Shown: positions 1-9,215, counted from the first letter of the stretch. The stretch: DNA of 64,000 nucleotides from an uncultured Bacteroidales bacterium (GCA_900321715.1 ONXC01000015.1:1-64000); one strand, 5' to 3'. Program-made: numbers and translations. The notes: generated from the letters alone by a model not told the origin.

Positions 1-17
1 AATCGGCCAAAAATACT

Positions 18-25
18 TATTTTTG
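18..25 (+). promoter_or_regulatory. Promoter -7 element of alaS
   Basis: TATTTTTG fits the Bacteroidota -7 consensus TAnnTTTG and lies 31 bases before the alaS start. The matching -33 element would lie before the window. Confidence 0.5.
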
Positions 26-56
26 TAGGCTATAACGAAAAAACAAAACACACTAT

Positions 57-2669
57 ATGACTTCTAAAGAAATCCGCCAGAAGTATCTGGACTTTTTTGC
101 CTCCAAGGGCCATACCGTGGTGCCCAGCGCTCCAATGGTTATCAAGAATGACCCTACCCTCATGTTCACCAACGCCGGCATGAACCAGTTCAAGGACATC
201 TTCCTTGGCAATGCCGCGCCCAAGTTCCCCCGCGCAACGGACTCCCAGAAGTGCCTTCGCGTAAGCGGTAAGCACAACGACCTCGAAGCCGTGGGCCACG
301 ACGGCCGCCACCACACAATGTTCGAGATGCTGGGCAACTGGAGCTTTGGAGATTACTTCAAGAAAGAGGCAATAGACTGGGCCTGGGAGCTTCTCACGGA
401 GGTCTACAAGATAGACAAGACCAAGCTTTACGCTACCGTATTCGAAGGAAGCGCCGAGGACGGCACCGCCCTTGACACGGAGGCCCGCGAAGCCTGGCTG
501 AAGCACCTTCCCGCAGACCACGTCCTCACCGGAAACAAGCACGACAACTTCTGGGAAATGGGAGACACCGGTCCCTGCGGCCCCTGCTCAGAAATCCACA
601 TAGACCTGAGGCCGGATGAGGAGATTGCAAAGATCCCCGGCAACAAGCTTGTGAACACGGACAACGACGACGTTATTGAGATCTGGAACCTTGTGTTCAT
701 GCAGTATGAGCGTAAGGCCGATGGCCACCTGGAGCCCCTCCCCGCCAAGAGCATCGACACAGGCATGGGCTTCGAACGCCTCTGCATGATCCTCCAGAAC
801 AAGGAGTCAAACTACGAGACCGACGTCTTCTCCGGCCTTATCGGCAAAGTGGAGGAATTCTCCGGCCACAAATACTCCGAGGGCGGCAACGTTGAGGTTG
901 CGATGAGGGTTATCGCAGACCATATCCGCGCAATTGCCTTCTCAATCGCCGACGGCCAGCTTCCTTCCAACGTGAAGGCAGGCTATGTGATCCGCCGCAT
1001 CCTCCGCCGCGCCGTGCGTTACGGCTACACCTTCCTTGGCTTCACGGAGCCCTTCCTCTGCCGCCTCATCCCCCAGCTTGTGGCCGATATGGGAGAAGCC
1101 TATCCTGAGCTCCAGGCCCAGCAGACGCTTATCTCCAACGTTATCAAGGAGGAAGAAAACGCCTTCCTGCGCACCCTGGACCGCGGTATCAGGATGCTTG
1201 AGGACAATATGGCAAAGAACGCCTCCACCAAGGTCATCCCCGGCACGGACGCCTTCGTGCTCTACGACACCTACGGCTTCCCCATAGACCTTACGGAACT
1301 GATTGCCGCAGAAAAGGGCTTCACCGTAGACATCAAGAACTTCAACATAGAGCTTGAGAAGCAGAAGGAGCGCGCCCGCAACGCCACCGCCAACGAATTC
1401 GGAGACTGGATGGTGTTCAATGAGGCCGATGTAGTGTTTGAGGGTTACGACACCCTCAGCGTCACCGGTGCCCGTCTCCTGAAGCAGCGCACCGTCAAGC
1501 AGAAGAACAAGGAATACTTCCAGCTTGTGTTTGACCGCACCCCGTTCTACGCAGAGATGGGCGGTCAGGTTGGAGATACCGGCTACATCGAAGGAGAGGA
1601 CAGAGAGCGCATCCAGATCCTCAACACCGTGAAGGAGAACAACCTCACTATACATCTTGCCGAGCGCCTTCCTTCACGCAGCACCCAGTCCTTTACTCTG
1701 GTTGTGGACGATGTCCGCCGCAGGCACATCCAGAACAACCACACCTGCACCCACCTCCTGCACCAGGCTCTTCGCGCCGTGCTTGGAACCCACGTGGAGC
1801 AGAAGGGTTCATTCGTGGGCCCGGACTACTTCCGCTTTGACTTCTCCCATTTCCAGAAGATGACGGATGAGGAACTCCGCGCCGTTGAAACCCGCGTGAA
1901 CCAGCTCATCCGCTCCGACTTCCCGCTCATCGAAAAGCGTGACGCCACCATGGATGAGGCCAAGGCCATGGGCGCCATGGCCCTGTTTGGAGAAAAGTAC
2001 GGAGACGTTGTCCGCGTAGTCCGCTACGGAGATTCCGTAGAGCTCTGCGGCGGCACCCACACTCCTTCAACGGGTACTATCGGCCTGTTTAAGATTGTCT
2101 CCGAAGGCGCCGTTGCAGCAGGTGTCCGCAGGATTGAGGCCGTTACCGGCGGCAAGGCCGAGGAAGCCATCCATCATATGGAAGACCTCCTGAAGGGACT
2201 TAAGAACCTCATGAACAATGTCCCTGACCTCCAGGGCGCCATTGAGAAGCTGGTAGCGGAGAATGCCGATGCCCGTAAGCAGCTTGAGGCCGTCGCAAAC
2301 GAGAAGGCCGCACAGCTTGCGCAGAAGCTGGAAGCATCGGCCCAGGAGATAAACGGCATCAAGGTAGTGCGCTTCGACCACTCCATAGACCCCGCAATAG
2401 CCCGCAACGTGGCCCTGCTTTTGCAGAAGAAGGTTCAGAATTTTGCACTGGCCGCAGCCTTTGCCTTTGACGGCAAGCCCAACCTTGTGCTCATGTACTC
2501 CAATGACCTTGTCGCAAAGGGAAAGAACGCAGGAAAGGACATCCGTGAAGCAGCCAAGTTCATCCAGGGCGGCGGCGGCGGACAGCCCGGCCTTGCAACT
2601 GCCGGCGGCCGCAACGTGGAAGGCCTTGCACAGGCACTTGACGTCCTTGTGGGTATTGCTACAAAATAA
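57..2669 (+). CDS. alaS: Alanine--tRNA ligase
   Basis: This enzyme charges tRNA-Ala in the cytoplasm. The 870-residue product has the usual length and order: an N-terminal class II synthetase domain ([11 protein letters not shown] near residue 40), a tRNA-recognition helical region, an editing domain with the zinc/editing motifs HTCTHLLH (near 563) and CGGTH (near 666), and a C-terminal DHHA1-type domain ending in the glycine-rich GGGGGQP stretch. The ATG at 57 follows a promoter-like TATTTTTG and no earlier start is in frame. The next gene starts 3 bases after the stop, so the two are probably co-transcribed. The family assignment is secure. Confidence 0.98.
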   Translation: MTSKEIRQKYLDFFASKGHTVVPSAPMVIKNDPTLMFTNAGMNQFKDIFLGNAAPKFPRATDSQKCLRVSGKHNDLEAVGHDGRHHTMFEMLGNWSFGDYFKKEAIDWAWELLTEVYKIDKTKLYATVFEGSAEDGTALDTEAREAWLKHLPADHVLTGNKHDNFWEMGDTGPCGPCSEIHIDLRPDEEIAKIPGNKLVNTDNDDVIEIWNLVFMQYERKADGHLEPLPAKSIDTGMGFERLCMILQNKESNYETDVFSGLIGKVEEFSGHKYSEGGNVEVAMRVIADHIRAIAFSIADGQLPSNVKAGYVIRRILRRAVRYGYTFLGFTEPFLCRLIPQLVADMGEAYPELQAQQTLISNVIKEEENAFLRTLDRGIRMLEDNMAKNASTKVIPGTDAFVLYDTYGFPIDLTELIAAEKGFTVDIKNFNIELEKQKERARNATANEFGDWMVFNEADVVFEGYDTLSVTGARLLKQRTVKQKNKEYFQLVFDRTPFYAEMGGQVGDTGYIEGEDRERIQILNTVKENNLTIHLAERLPSRSTQSFTLVVDDVRRRHIQNNHTCTHLLHQALRAVLGTHVEQKGSFVGPDYFRFDFSHFQKMTDEELRAVETRVNQLIRSDFPLIEKRDATMDEAKAMGAMALFGEKYGDVVRVVRYGDSVELCGGTHTPSTGTIGLFKIVSEGAVAAGVRRIEAVTGGKAEEAIHHMEDLLKGLKNLMNNVPDLQGAIEKLVAENADARKQLEAVANEKAAQLAQKLEASAQEINGIKVVRFDHSIDPAIARNVALLLQKKVQNFALAAAFAFDGKPNLVLMYSNDLVAKGKNAGKDIREAAKFIQGGGGGQPGLATAGGRNVEGLAQALDVLVGIATK

Positions 2670-2672
2670 AAA

Positions 2673-5117
2673 GTGAAAAAGTTAGACCAGTTCATACTTA
2701 AGACATTCGTGGGGCAGTTTTTGGCTATCCTCGCGATTGTGACCTTTATCCTTGTCATGCAGTTCCTGTGGCTGTATATTGACGAGCTTGTGGGTAAGGG
2801 TCTTGAACTTAAGGTGATACTGGAGTTTCTCATGTGGGGCGGTTTCCAGACCCTCCCCCTGGCAATTCCGCTTGCCACCCTGCTGTCATCCATGATGACC
2901 CTGGGAGACATGGGAGAACACTTTGAGCTCACGGCCATGAAGGCCAGCGGCATTTCCCTGGCAAGGGTTCTGGTGCCCATGACCATCGTAAGCCTTTTCA
3001 TATGCGTGGGCGCTTTCTTCGTGGGAGACAGGCTGGTTCCTTATTCAATCAACCAGATCTTCACCATGAGGGACGATATCGGCCGTACAAAGTCAGAGAT
3101 CAAAATCCCTTCAGGAACCTTCTACGACGGTATTGACGGCTATATCCTTCGTGTAGACAGCCGCGACAAAAAAACCGGAATGATGCACGGCATCCAGGTG
3201 TATGACCACACCTCAGGGGCCGGAAACCTGCGCATCACGGTGGCCGACAGCGGAATGCTCAAGATGGCAAAGTCCAAGGACTACCTCACCTTCATGCTTT
3301 ACGACGGCACCAATTACCGTGAGGAGAACAGGCGCAAGTACAGGGATACTTCCCTGGCCCTCCAGAGGGTGCGGTTCCACAGGCAGGAGCTGGTGATTCC
3401 ACTGGAGAACTACGCCTACAAGCAGTCAGATTCCGCGCGTTATGGAGAGCAGGTGAAGTCCATGAACCTCAAGCAGTTAAAGCACGGGCATGATTCCCTT
3501 GTGAACCTTGTTGACCAGGGCACCATAAAGCACGTGAAGGACTTCCAGAGGGACAATGGCCTGAATTACAAAAAGCAGCTGGACACAAGCTGGAGGGAGC
3601 AGGCGACAGCGATGATGGACCTCCCTGAAATGGAAGATTTCAAGACACTCAAAGACAGGCAGAAGGCCCTTGAAGGGGCCTTGCAGGTGGCAAGGCAGTA
3701 TGAGAACATAGCCCGCAGCCAGATCTACGACTCCTACGACTACATCAACCTCATCCACCGCAACGACGTAGAGATGTGGAAGAAGTATGCCCAGGCGCTG
3801 GCCTGCCTGCTGCTGTTCTTCATAGGCGCCCCGGTTGGAGCCATCCTCAAGAAGGGCGGCCTGGGTGCCCCTGCGGTCATTTCCCTGCTGTTCTTCGTGC
3901 TGTACTGGGTCATAGACATCACCGGAGAAAGGCTTGCCAGCAATGGTGCAACAACGGCCTTCATAGGAAAATTCATATCGGCATTTGTACTTGCGCCAAT
4001 AGGAGGCTTCCTTACCGTAAAGGCCGTTGGAGACAAAAACCTGTTCCACTGGGACGGTTTCATGATTGGATTCAGAAAGGTTAAGAGTCAGATTATCAGA
4101 ATGTTCAGAAAGACAAGGATAGTGTATATGGGCACCCCGGAATTCTCCGTGGGTCCGCTTGATGCCCTCCGCAAGAAGGGTTACAAGGTGGTTGGAGTTG
4201 TCACCGTTCCGGACAAACCCTCCGGCCGCGGCCTCAAGATGCAGGAAAGCGCCGTAAAACAGTACGCCGTGAAGGAAGGCCTTCCCGTGCTGCAGCCTGA
4301 AAAGCTCAAGGACGAGGAATTCCTTGAAGCCCTCAGGGCCTTCAGGGCCGATCTTTTTGTGGTGGTCGGTTTCCGTATGCTGCCGGAAGTTGTGTGGGCC
4401 ATGCCTAAGCTTGGTACGTTCAATCTCCATGCAGCCCTGCTGCCGCAGTATCGCGGCGCCGCACCCATCAACTGGGCGGTGATAAACGGAGAGAACATCT
4501 CCGGCGTCACCACCTTCATGATCGACAAGAAGATAGATACCGGCGGAATCATCCTCCGTTCAGAGTGCCACGTAGAGTCCACGGATACAGCCGGAGACCT
4601 CCACGACAAACTCATGGAACTGGGCTCCGAGCTTGTGATTGAAACCGTGGAAGGCCTTATCCAGCACAATGTGGAGCTTCGCGTGCAGCGCAGTTTCATC
4701 CAGGGATCGGAACTCCTGAAACCCGCGCCCAAGATTACCCGTGAGCTCCAGCACATTGACTGGAGGGATACCACAAAACACGTCTACAACCTCATCCGAG
4801 GCCTGTCTCCCTACCCCTGCGCCTTCACTGAACTGGTGCAGGATGGAGGAGAACCTGTCCAGCTCAAAGTCTACTTCGGAGAAATGCGCATGGACCTTCA
4901 CGGAGAGCCCGGAACCGTTCTCTCTGACGGCAAAACCTACTTTGCCATTGCCACCGAGGACGGCGCCATTGCCATCACAGACCTCCAGCTTGCCGGCAAG
5001 AAGCGCATGGACGTGAAGTCCTTCCTCCTTGGCTTCCGCAATCCCACTTCATACGTAGCCACCCAGGGCACCTCCAAGGCCGAAATAGCCAAAGCCGCTC
5101 CCCATGAAGATGAATAG
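2673..5117 (+). CDS. fmt: LptF/LptG-family permease fused to methionyl-tRNA formyltransferase
   Basis: The 814-residue frame joins two normally separate proteins. Residues 1 to about 470 are a YjgP/YjgQ (LptF/LptG) permease for lipopolysaccharide export: three N-terminal membrane helices, a large periplasmic segment, then three C-terminal helices (near 375-455). Residues 477-814 are a complete Fmt, which formylates Met-tRNA for initiation: VYMGTPEFSV at its start, catalytic-region NLHAALLPQYRG and IDTGGI, and a C-terminal tRNA-binding domain. No stop separates the parts. An in-frame ATG at 4101 sits exactly where a free-standing Fmt would begin, so Fmt may also be made separately. The permease begins with GTG at 2673. 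Both family calls are firm. Whether the fusion is physiological or a lost stop codon is open. Confidence 0.9.
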   Translation: MKKLDQFILKTFVGQFLAILAIVTFILVMQFLWLYIDELVGKGLELKVILEFLMWGGFQTLPLAIPLATLLSSMMTLGDMGEHFELTAMKASGISLARVLVPMTIVSLFICVGAFFVGDRLVPYSINQIFTMRDDIGRTKSEIKIPSGTFYDGIDGYILRVDSRDKKTGMMHGIQVYDHTSGAGNLRITVADSGMLKMAKSKDYLTFMLYDGTNYREENRRKYRDTSLALQRVRFHRQELVIPLENYAYKQSDSARYGEQVKSMNLKQLKHGHDSLVNLVDQGTIKHVKDFQRDNGLNYKKQLDTSWREQATAMMDLPEMEDFKTLKDRQKALEGALQVARQYENIARSQIYDSYDYINLIHRNDVEMWKKYAQALACLLLFFIGAPVGAILKKGGLGAPAVISLLFFVLYWVIDITGERLASNGATTAFIGKFISAFVLAPIGGFLTVKAVGDKNLFHWDGFMIGFRKVKSQIIRMFRKTRIVYMGTPEFSVGPLDALRKKGYKVVGVVTVPDKPSGRGLKMQESAVKQYAVKEGLPVLQPEKLKDEEFLEALRAFRADLFVVVGFRMLPEVVWAMPKLGTFNLHAALLPQYRGAAPINWAVINGENISGVTTFMIDKKIDTGGIILRSECHVESTDTAGDLHDKLMELGSELVIETVEGLIQHNVELRVQRSFIQGSELLKPAPKITRELQHIDWRDTTKHVYNLIRGLSPYPCAFTELVQDGGEPVQLKVYFGEMRMDLHGEPGTVLSDGKTYFAIATEDGAIAITDLQLAGKKRMDVKSFLLGFRNPTSYVATQGTSKAEIAKAAPHEDE

Positions 5118-5250
5118 GTCAGAGGGTATTATATCGCCAACCGTCGCTTCGCGACCCCTCCCATGCGCCGGCGCTTTGCGCCTGCTATGGGTCCCTCCCT
5201 CTTATCCGGCCGAGGGTGGCCAGAGGTTTTCGATATAATACCCTCTGGCC
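5117..5250 (+). repeat. Long inverted repeat between fmt and thiN
   Basis: A 20-base arm at 5117-5136 pairs with 5231-5250 with one G-T wobble and encloses 94 bases that hold smaller hairpins (GTCGC-TTC-GCGAC at 5142-5154 and an imperfect one around 5160-5190). The element fills the whole gap between two same-strand genes and ends one base before the thiN start. It may be a mobile palindromic repeat or a structured RNA. No second copy was noticed in the window. Confidence 0.6.
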
Positions 5251-5251
5251 T

Positions 5252-5893
5252 ATGGATAACATCATCATATTATGTGACGGGGCGTACCCCACTGAGCCGT
5301 ATCCTCTGTTTCTGCTGGAAAGCGCAGAAGCTGTGGTGTGCTGCGACGGTGCGCTGGAGAAATTCGCACAGCATTTCCCGGGGCGTATGCCGCTTGCCGT
5401 CGTAGGGGATATGGATTCGATACCGGAAGATCTTAAGAAGCAGTATTCCGAGGTTCTTTTCCATGAGACTGAGCAGGACTACAATGACCTCACAAAGGCA
5501 ATGCGCTGGGTGCTCCGTGAGCATCCTGAAGCAGAGGAGATCGTGATCCTCGGAGCTACAGGGCTCCGTGAGGACCATACTATCGGCAATCTTGGACTCC
5601 TTATGGAATATACGCGTATGTTTGACCTTGGAGACAGGAAGGTTTCAATGGTTTCTGACTACGGCACCGCCTTTGCCATCACGGATACCTGCGACCTCCA
5701 TCTTGGCGAAGGCCGCCGCTTCTCCTTCTTCAGTGCCGATAATTCCCTCCGAGTCACCTCCAAGGGCCTTCAGTGGCCCCTTGACGGCGTGGTCTTCGAC
5801 GCCTGGTGGAAAGCCACCCTCAACCGCACCACGGAGCCAATAGTCTCCCTCACCTTCAACCACCCTTCATCGGCCCTTGTGATGGTGGACTAG
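5252..5893 (+). CDS. thiN: Thiamine pyrophosphokinase
   Basis: This kinase transfers pyrophosphate from ATP to thiamine to make thiamine pyrophosphate. The 213-residue product has the family pattern: ILCDGAYP at the N terminus, VVCCDGALEKF, the metal-binding VVGDMDSI loop, a QDYNDLTKAM segment and ILGATGLREDHTIGNLGLL. The C-terminal half has the small beta-sandwich thiamine-binding region. I place the start at the ATG at 5252 (MDNIIILCDG). A longer frame from 5216 would begin inside the upstream inverted repeat and adds residues without family character. Confidence 0.92.
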   Translation: MDNIIILCDGAYPTEPYPLFLLESAEAVVCCDGALEKFAQHFPGRMPLAVVGDMDSIPEDLKKQYSEVLFHETEQDYNDLTKAMRWVLREHPEAEEIVILGATGLREDHTIGNLGLLMEYTRMFDLGDRKVSMVSDYGTAFAITDTCDLHLGEGRRFSFFSADNSLRVTSKGLQWPLDGVVFDAWWKATLNRTTEPIVSLTFNHPSSALVMVD

Positions 5894-5907
5894 CCTCCAT
5901 CACCCCT

Positions 5908-5942
5908 TGGACCTGGTCCACCGGTAATTTGGACCTGGTCCA
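5908..5942. repeat. Two copies of palindrome TGGACCTGGTCCA
   Basis: The 13-base palindrome TGGACC-T-GGTCCA occurs at 5908-5920 and again at 5930-5942. With A at the centre it recurs at 9161 and 42462. The right copy ends 15 bases before a REPIN-like element. It could be an operator or part of the mobile unit. Confidence 0.65.
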
Positions 5943-5957
5943 GCCCCTCTCGGACAG

Positions 5958-6069
5958 GCCGTTTTCTGTAACTGCCTGATTATCGGCCGATTATAACATT
6001 TACTCCCATCCAAACGGACGGGAGTAAATTGCATAAGTATCAAATATTCAAGTGTTTAACTAAAACGCT
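5958..6069. repeat. REPIN-like palindrome, family 1, copy a
   Basis: An imperfect inverted repeat of about 112 bases. Both arms begin with a GCCGTTTT-like end and meet at the core TTTACTCCC/GGGAGTAAA (centre near 6013). It shares its arm pattern with the copies at 7930 and 9033, which flank a RAYT transposase. It ends just before the stop of the leftward DUF4252 gene and could help terminate that operon. Confidence 0.7.
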
Positions 6070-6072
6070 CAA

Positions 6073-6558
6073 TTAATCTGCGGCGGCGGAGGCAATGACT
6101 TCTTCCAGTTTCTCGCGGTCCATCTGGCCGTCTATGGACAGGAAGGTGGTCTCTGAGCCGTCTTTTGCCAGCATAAGAAGGGACGTTACGGTCTTGCTGT
6201 CCCCAACGGAGTATAGGCGCATCACTTCTCCGTCTTCCTTGGCCTCCATAAGTAGCTCATATTTACTCTTGTTAAGGCCGCGGGATACTTCTCCATAAAG
6301 CTTTTGCCCGGTGGTGGCGTCTTCAGTTGAGAGAAGGTAGAAGCCGTTCATGGACTTGATGATGGGGGTGAAGTTCACATCTTCATCGGCCAGTTCAACA
6401 TCTGGGATTTTGCCTATGAGCCTGAACATTGCCGGGGAGATGTACACGGCGCTTACCCCTGGAAGGTCTGAGTACTTGTTGTATAGGTCCTTGCCACCCT
6501 GGGCAAAGGCCGGGAGAGTCAGCGCAATGGCTGCTATTATTGCATATATCTTTTTCAT
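6073..6558 (-). CDS. DUF4252 secreted protein (distal gene of the ECF operon)
   Basis: A 161-residue protein with a Sec signal peptide (MKKIYAIIAAIALTLPAFAQ) followed by a DUF4252 domain, a small Bacteroidota periplasmic or surface family of unknown function. It has no cysteine lipobox. The ATG at 6558 overlaps the stop of the anti-sigma-like gene as ATGA, which fixes the start. It is the last gene of a four-gene leftward operon, and its paralogue is the first gene, so both are probably made under control of the ECF sigma factor between them. Confidence 0.8.
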   Translation of the reverse strand: MKKIYAIIAAIALTLPAFAQGGKDLYNKYSDLPGVSAVYISPAMFRLIGKIPDVELADEDVNFTPIIKSMNGFYLLSTEDATTGQKLYGEVSRGLNKSKYELLMEAKEDGEVMRLYSVGDSKTVTSLLMLAKDGSETTFLSIDGQMDREKLEEVIASAAAD

Positions 6559-6896
6559 TTCCAATAGTTTAGTTTGTTAAATGTGGATTCTGCGTCTTCC
6601 AGTTTTACGGAAGTGCTGTTTACTGAGCCGGAGATCTTGCAAAGGGCATTCTCCACGGCGGCGTAGGCAAGGTAAGGGTCGTCAAAAGTGTCCGCAGGGG
6701 TGTCTGAGGGCTTTCTGAGGCCGATAAATCCTGCTACAACAACAACGGCCGCCGCTGCTGCGCTCCATGCAATGACAGGTGCCTTGCGGGAAGGAATCTT
6801 CACGGAAAGGTCTCCGGGGACGGGGATGTTTTCATCGGCCCCTATCCTTTCAAGTTCCTCTACGGATAGTTTCTCTATTTCCTTTATTGATTTCAT
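6555..6896 (-). CDS. Putative anti-sigma factor, single-pass membrane protein
   Basis: A 113-residue protein with a charged cytoplasmic N terminus (about 1-40), one membrane helix (APVIAWSAAAAAVVVVAGFIG, about 39-59) and a short periplasmic tail. This is the usual shape of an anti-sigma partner in small ECF operons of Bacteroidales, but I see no ZAS zinc motif. Its ATG overlaps the sigma-factor stop as ATGA, so translation is coupled. The anti-sigma role is inferred from topology and position. Confidence 0.65.
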   Translation of the reverse strand: MKSIKEIEKLSVEELERIGADENIPVPGDLSVKIPSRKAPVIAWSAAAAAVVVVAGFIGLRKPSDTPADTFDDPYLAYAAVENALCKISGSVNSTSVKLEDAESTFNKLNYWK

Positions 6897-7366
6897 AGCA
6901 GTTGTTTTAATCTTTTTCTTGCCAGGGACACCTGGACCCTGATGTTTAGGCCGCTGAGGCCGGTGCGTTTTTCTATCTCTGGGTAATCCAGCCCTTCTAT
7001 CACCCTCATTGAAAGCAGTTTCCTCTGACTTTCCGGGAGAGCGTCCATGGCTTTCCGGACGTTTTCAAGCTGCTCCCTGAGGGCAAGGTCTTCATCGGGC
7101 GGGCCCTTGACGGCCATTTCCTCTTTCAGAGTATCTGATGGGAGCCTTTTTCTGATACGGTCTATGCAGAGGTTCCGTATCATGAGGGAGCCGTAGGACT
7201 GAGGGTTCCGGATCAGTTCCAGGTGATCCCTGAGGTTCCAGAGCTTCAGGTAGAGGTCCTGGACGGCGTCCCTTGCATCGGCCTCATTCTCTAATATAAA
7301 GAAGGCTATGCGGTAGAAGCGCCCCTGCAGGGGAATCCATATGTCCTGGAAGGCCTGACGTGTCAT
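6893..7366 (-). CDS. ECF RNA polymerase sigma factor
   Basis: A 157-residue sigma-70 family (ECF) protein. Region 2 is seen as ENEADARDAVQDLYLKLW (near 25-43) and region 4 as ALPESQRKLLSMRVIEGLDYPEIEKRTG (near 110-137), the latter a helix-turn-helix for -35 recognition. It should direct RNA polymerase to a small regulon when released from the adjacent membrane protein. It lies between overlapping ATGA junctions on both sides, so all four genes of the operon are translationally coupled. Confidence 0.92.
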   Translation of the reverse strand: MTRQAFQDIWIPLQGRFYRIAFFILENEADARDAVQDLYLKLWNLRDHLELIRNPQSYGSLMIRNLCIDRIRKRLPSDTLKEEMAVKGPPDEDLALREQLENVRKAMDALPESQRKLLSMRVIEGLDYPEIEKRTGLSGLNIRVQVSLARKRLKQLL

Positions 7367-7851
7367 TGCGCAACTTCCATGAGCTTGCCGATATTCTCCA
7401 GCGCTATGCTGCCGTTGACACAGATAAGGGCCTCGTCCGGGCAGTAGATCACAATGTCATGAAGGGTCTTGCCGTCATCGTAGCCGTAGATCTTCACAAC
7501 GTCTCCGTCTTCCTTGGCCTCAAGGATGAGCTCCATCTTTGCAAGGACAGAATCAAGCTTGGCGCAGAAGGCGGTTTTGTCGGCCTCCGATGCATCCTCA
7601 AAGTCAACCACGGTGAGTTTCTTTATACCTTTGAAGGCATTCAGGGCTGCGCGGTCCTCTGCATCCAGATCATTGTCCATACTTGCGGCAACGCCAAGGG
7701 CGCTGATGAGAACGCGTCCCATGGAGACCACTTCAAATCCGTCCTTGCTGCCATACTGACGGGCAAGAGCTGAAATCTCTGACGGTTTTCCGGCCCAAGT
7801 GCAGCATACCGTGCCAAGGACCATTGCGATAATGATTAAAGTCTTTTTCAT
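7363..7851 (-). CDS. DUF4252 secreted protein (first gene of the ECF operon)
   Basis: A 162-residue protein with a signal peptide (MKKTLIIIAMVLGTVCC, cleavage near residue 20) and a DUF4252 domain. It resembles the last gene of the operon: both contain the segment EAKEDGDVVKIY or EAKEDGEVMRLY. I use the ATG at 7851; an upstream extension to 7887 adds 12 residues ahead of a clear signal peptide. Its stop overlaps the sigma-factor start. Function is unknown; the arrangement suggests an envelope sensor or an output of the sigma factor. Confidence 0.8.
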   Translation of the reverse strand: MKKTLIIIAMVLGTVCCTWAGKPSEISALARQYGSKDGFEVVSMGRVLISALGVAASMDNDLDAEDRAALNAFKGIKKLTVVDFEDASEADKTAFCAKLDSVLAKMELILEAKEDGDVVKIYGYDDGKTLHDIVIYCPDEALICVNGSIALENIGKLMEVAQ

Positions 7852-7929
7852 ATTTAATTGATTTGTTTGCTTCAAAAAGCCGGCCACTTATAGGACGCAG
7901 AAGGTCGGAAAATGTTAAAAATGAACGGT

Positions 7930-8041
7930 GCCGTTTTTGCTAAATTCTTGACTATTTGCTAATTACAATAATTACTCCCGACAAAACGGCCAGGAGTAAA
8001 TGTTATAAATGGTTGATTTGCAGGCTGTTAGAAACTACGGC
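7930..8041. repeat. REPIN-like palindrome, family 1, copy b
   Basis: An inverted repeat of about 112 bases with GCCGTTTTTG at the left end, a CGGCAAAA-type right end and the core TTACTCCC...GGAGTAA at 7972-7999. It lies 75 bases upstream of the RAYT transposase. A separate 14-base palindrome, ATGAAACGTTTCAT, follows at 8046-8059. Confidence 0.65.
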
Positions 8042-8116
8042 AAAAAATGAAACGTTTCATCTTGTTTATATAATAAATGATTCCGACCTTCGCTGACGGG
8101 GTTAATTGAATGATTT

Positions 8117-9025
8117 ATGAAGAGCAGGAAGTTTTACAGGGACATAATCAATCACTGTTATCAGAGAACGGCCGATGGAGGGGTTCTGTTTTACACCACA
8201 AGTGATCATCTAGTGTATTTCACAATGTACTGCATAGTGGCAAAGAAGTATGGGATAAAGGTATTCTCCCTGTGTCAGATGCTGGACCACGTACACGACG
8301 CCGTTGCCGCAAGAAATCAGAGTGATCTGGTTGAATTCAAACGAGAACTGAATTCAAGGTTTGCAAGGGATTACAACAAGCACTGCGGCACGCAGGGGCA
8401 AGTCTTTGAGATGCCGTTTGGAAGCGCGCCAAAATACGGTGACAAAAAAGCCCGCAGCGTCATAGTCTATATAGGTAATAACCCTGTCGAAAGACAGTTG
8501 GTTTCACACGCCGAAGAATACCGTTGGAACTATCTGGCTTATGCTTTCTGCCCCAACCCGTTCTCTGAGAAGATAGTCATCCGCCGCAGTTCCAAGGCTT
8601 TACGGACGGCGGTAAAAGTAATCAAGGCCCAGCATAAAGCGGGAAAGCCTTTGAACTTCACGTTGCTGAAAAACATCACCAAGGAACTGTCCAGCGGGGA
8701 ATTACAACAAATCACAGACTTTATCATTTGCACTTACAACGTGATAGACTATGTGTCTGCCATCCGATTCTTTGATACTTTTGCCGATATGCTTACCGCT
8801 ATGCATGCAACCACAGGCAGTGAGCACGATTTGAATGAGGTCTTTGTTGGGAAGTCAGACAAACCATATGCGCAGATGACCAGCATCATTTTGAGCCAGA
8901 CGGACCTCAAAGATATTCACCAGATCCTGACTATGGATAGGGATGCAAAGTGGGAACTGTTTCTGCTTCTAAGGAAGAAAACGGATGTGATGGATGAACA
9001 GATTAAGAAGTTCCTGCATATATGA
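8117..9025 (+). CDS. RAYT-like Y1 (HUH) transposase, copy 1
   Basis: A 302-residue protein of the IS200-like Y1 superfamily. It shows the HUH metal-binding motif as MLDHVHDAV (near residue 56) and a candidate catalytic tyrosine region EEYRWNYLAYA (near 135). It is longer than classical IS200 TnpA and has no terminal repeats of an ordinary IS. Instead it sits between two copies of a 112-base palindrome, which is how REP-associated tyrosine transposases (RAYTs) occur. The expected activity is single-strand cutting and joining at those palindromes. A homologue of moderate similarity lies at 42695. The RAYT assignment rests on context plus motif. Confidence 0.82.
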   Translation: MKSRKFYRDIINHCYQRTADGGVLFYTTSDHLVYFTMYCIVAKKYGIKVFSLCQMLDHVHDAVAARNQSDLVEFKRELNSRFARDYNKHCGTQGQVFEMPFGSAPKYGDKKARSVIVYIGNNPVERQLVSHAEEYRWNYLAYAFCPNPFSEKIVIRRSSKALRTAVKVIKAQHKAGKPLNFTLLKNITKELSSGELQQITDFIICTYNVIDYVSAIRFFDTFADMLTAMHATTGSEHDLNEVFVGKSDKPYAQMTSIILSQTDLKDIHQILTMDRDAKWELFLLLRKKTDVMDEQIKKFLHI

Positions 9026-9032
9026 AATGGTG

Positions 9033-9144
9033 GCCGTTTTTGTTAAACTCCTGAGATACTGCACTTTATGAAATTTACTCCCGCCCATTTGGGCGGGAGT
9101 AAATTTCATAATCGACTGATAATCAAACGTCTAGCGAAAACAGC
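9033..9144. repeat. REPIN-like palindrome, family 1, copy c
   Basis: This is the best-preserved copy. The central 36 bases (9071-9106) form a perfect palindrome of two 17-base arms, AAATTTACTCCCGCCCA and its complement, with a TT loop. Weaker pairing extends outwards to GCCGTTTTTG on the left and AAAACAGCC on the right. It starts 8 bases after the RAYT stop. Confidence 0.8.
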
Positions 9145-9160
9145 CTGCGTGGACGGGGGC

Positions 9161-9173
9161 TGGACCAGGTCCA
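9161..9173. repeat. Palindrome TGGACCAGGTCCA
   Basis: A copy of the 13-base palindrome also found at 5908, 5930 and 42462. It lies 16 bases outside the adjacent REPIN-like element. Confidence 0.65.
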
Positions 9174-9215
9174 AGGCTGGGGAGTGGATGAATGGAGATG
9201 AGGCCCAGATATGCG

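Noticed and set aside
942..1655. 237-codon minus-strand frame inside alaS
   Set aside because: Shadow of alaS caused by the high third-position G+C; no motif or promoter.
3477..4430. 317-codon minus-strand frame across the permease-Fmt junction
   Set aside because: Antisense to two conserved domains; not supported by any start signal.
5117..5250. TPP riboswitch in front of thiamine pyrophosphokinase
   Set aside because: No CUGAGA or ACCUGA core motifs are present in the element.
8117..9025. Complete IS200-type insertion sequence
   Set aside because: No IS-specific ends or accessory gene, and the protein is longer than TnpA; the flanking palindromes fit a RAYT better.
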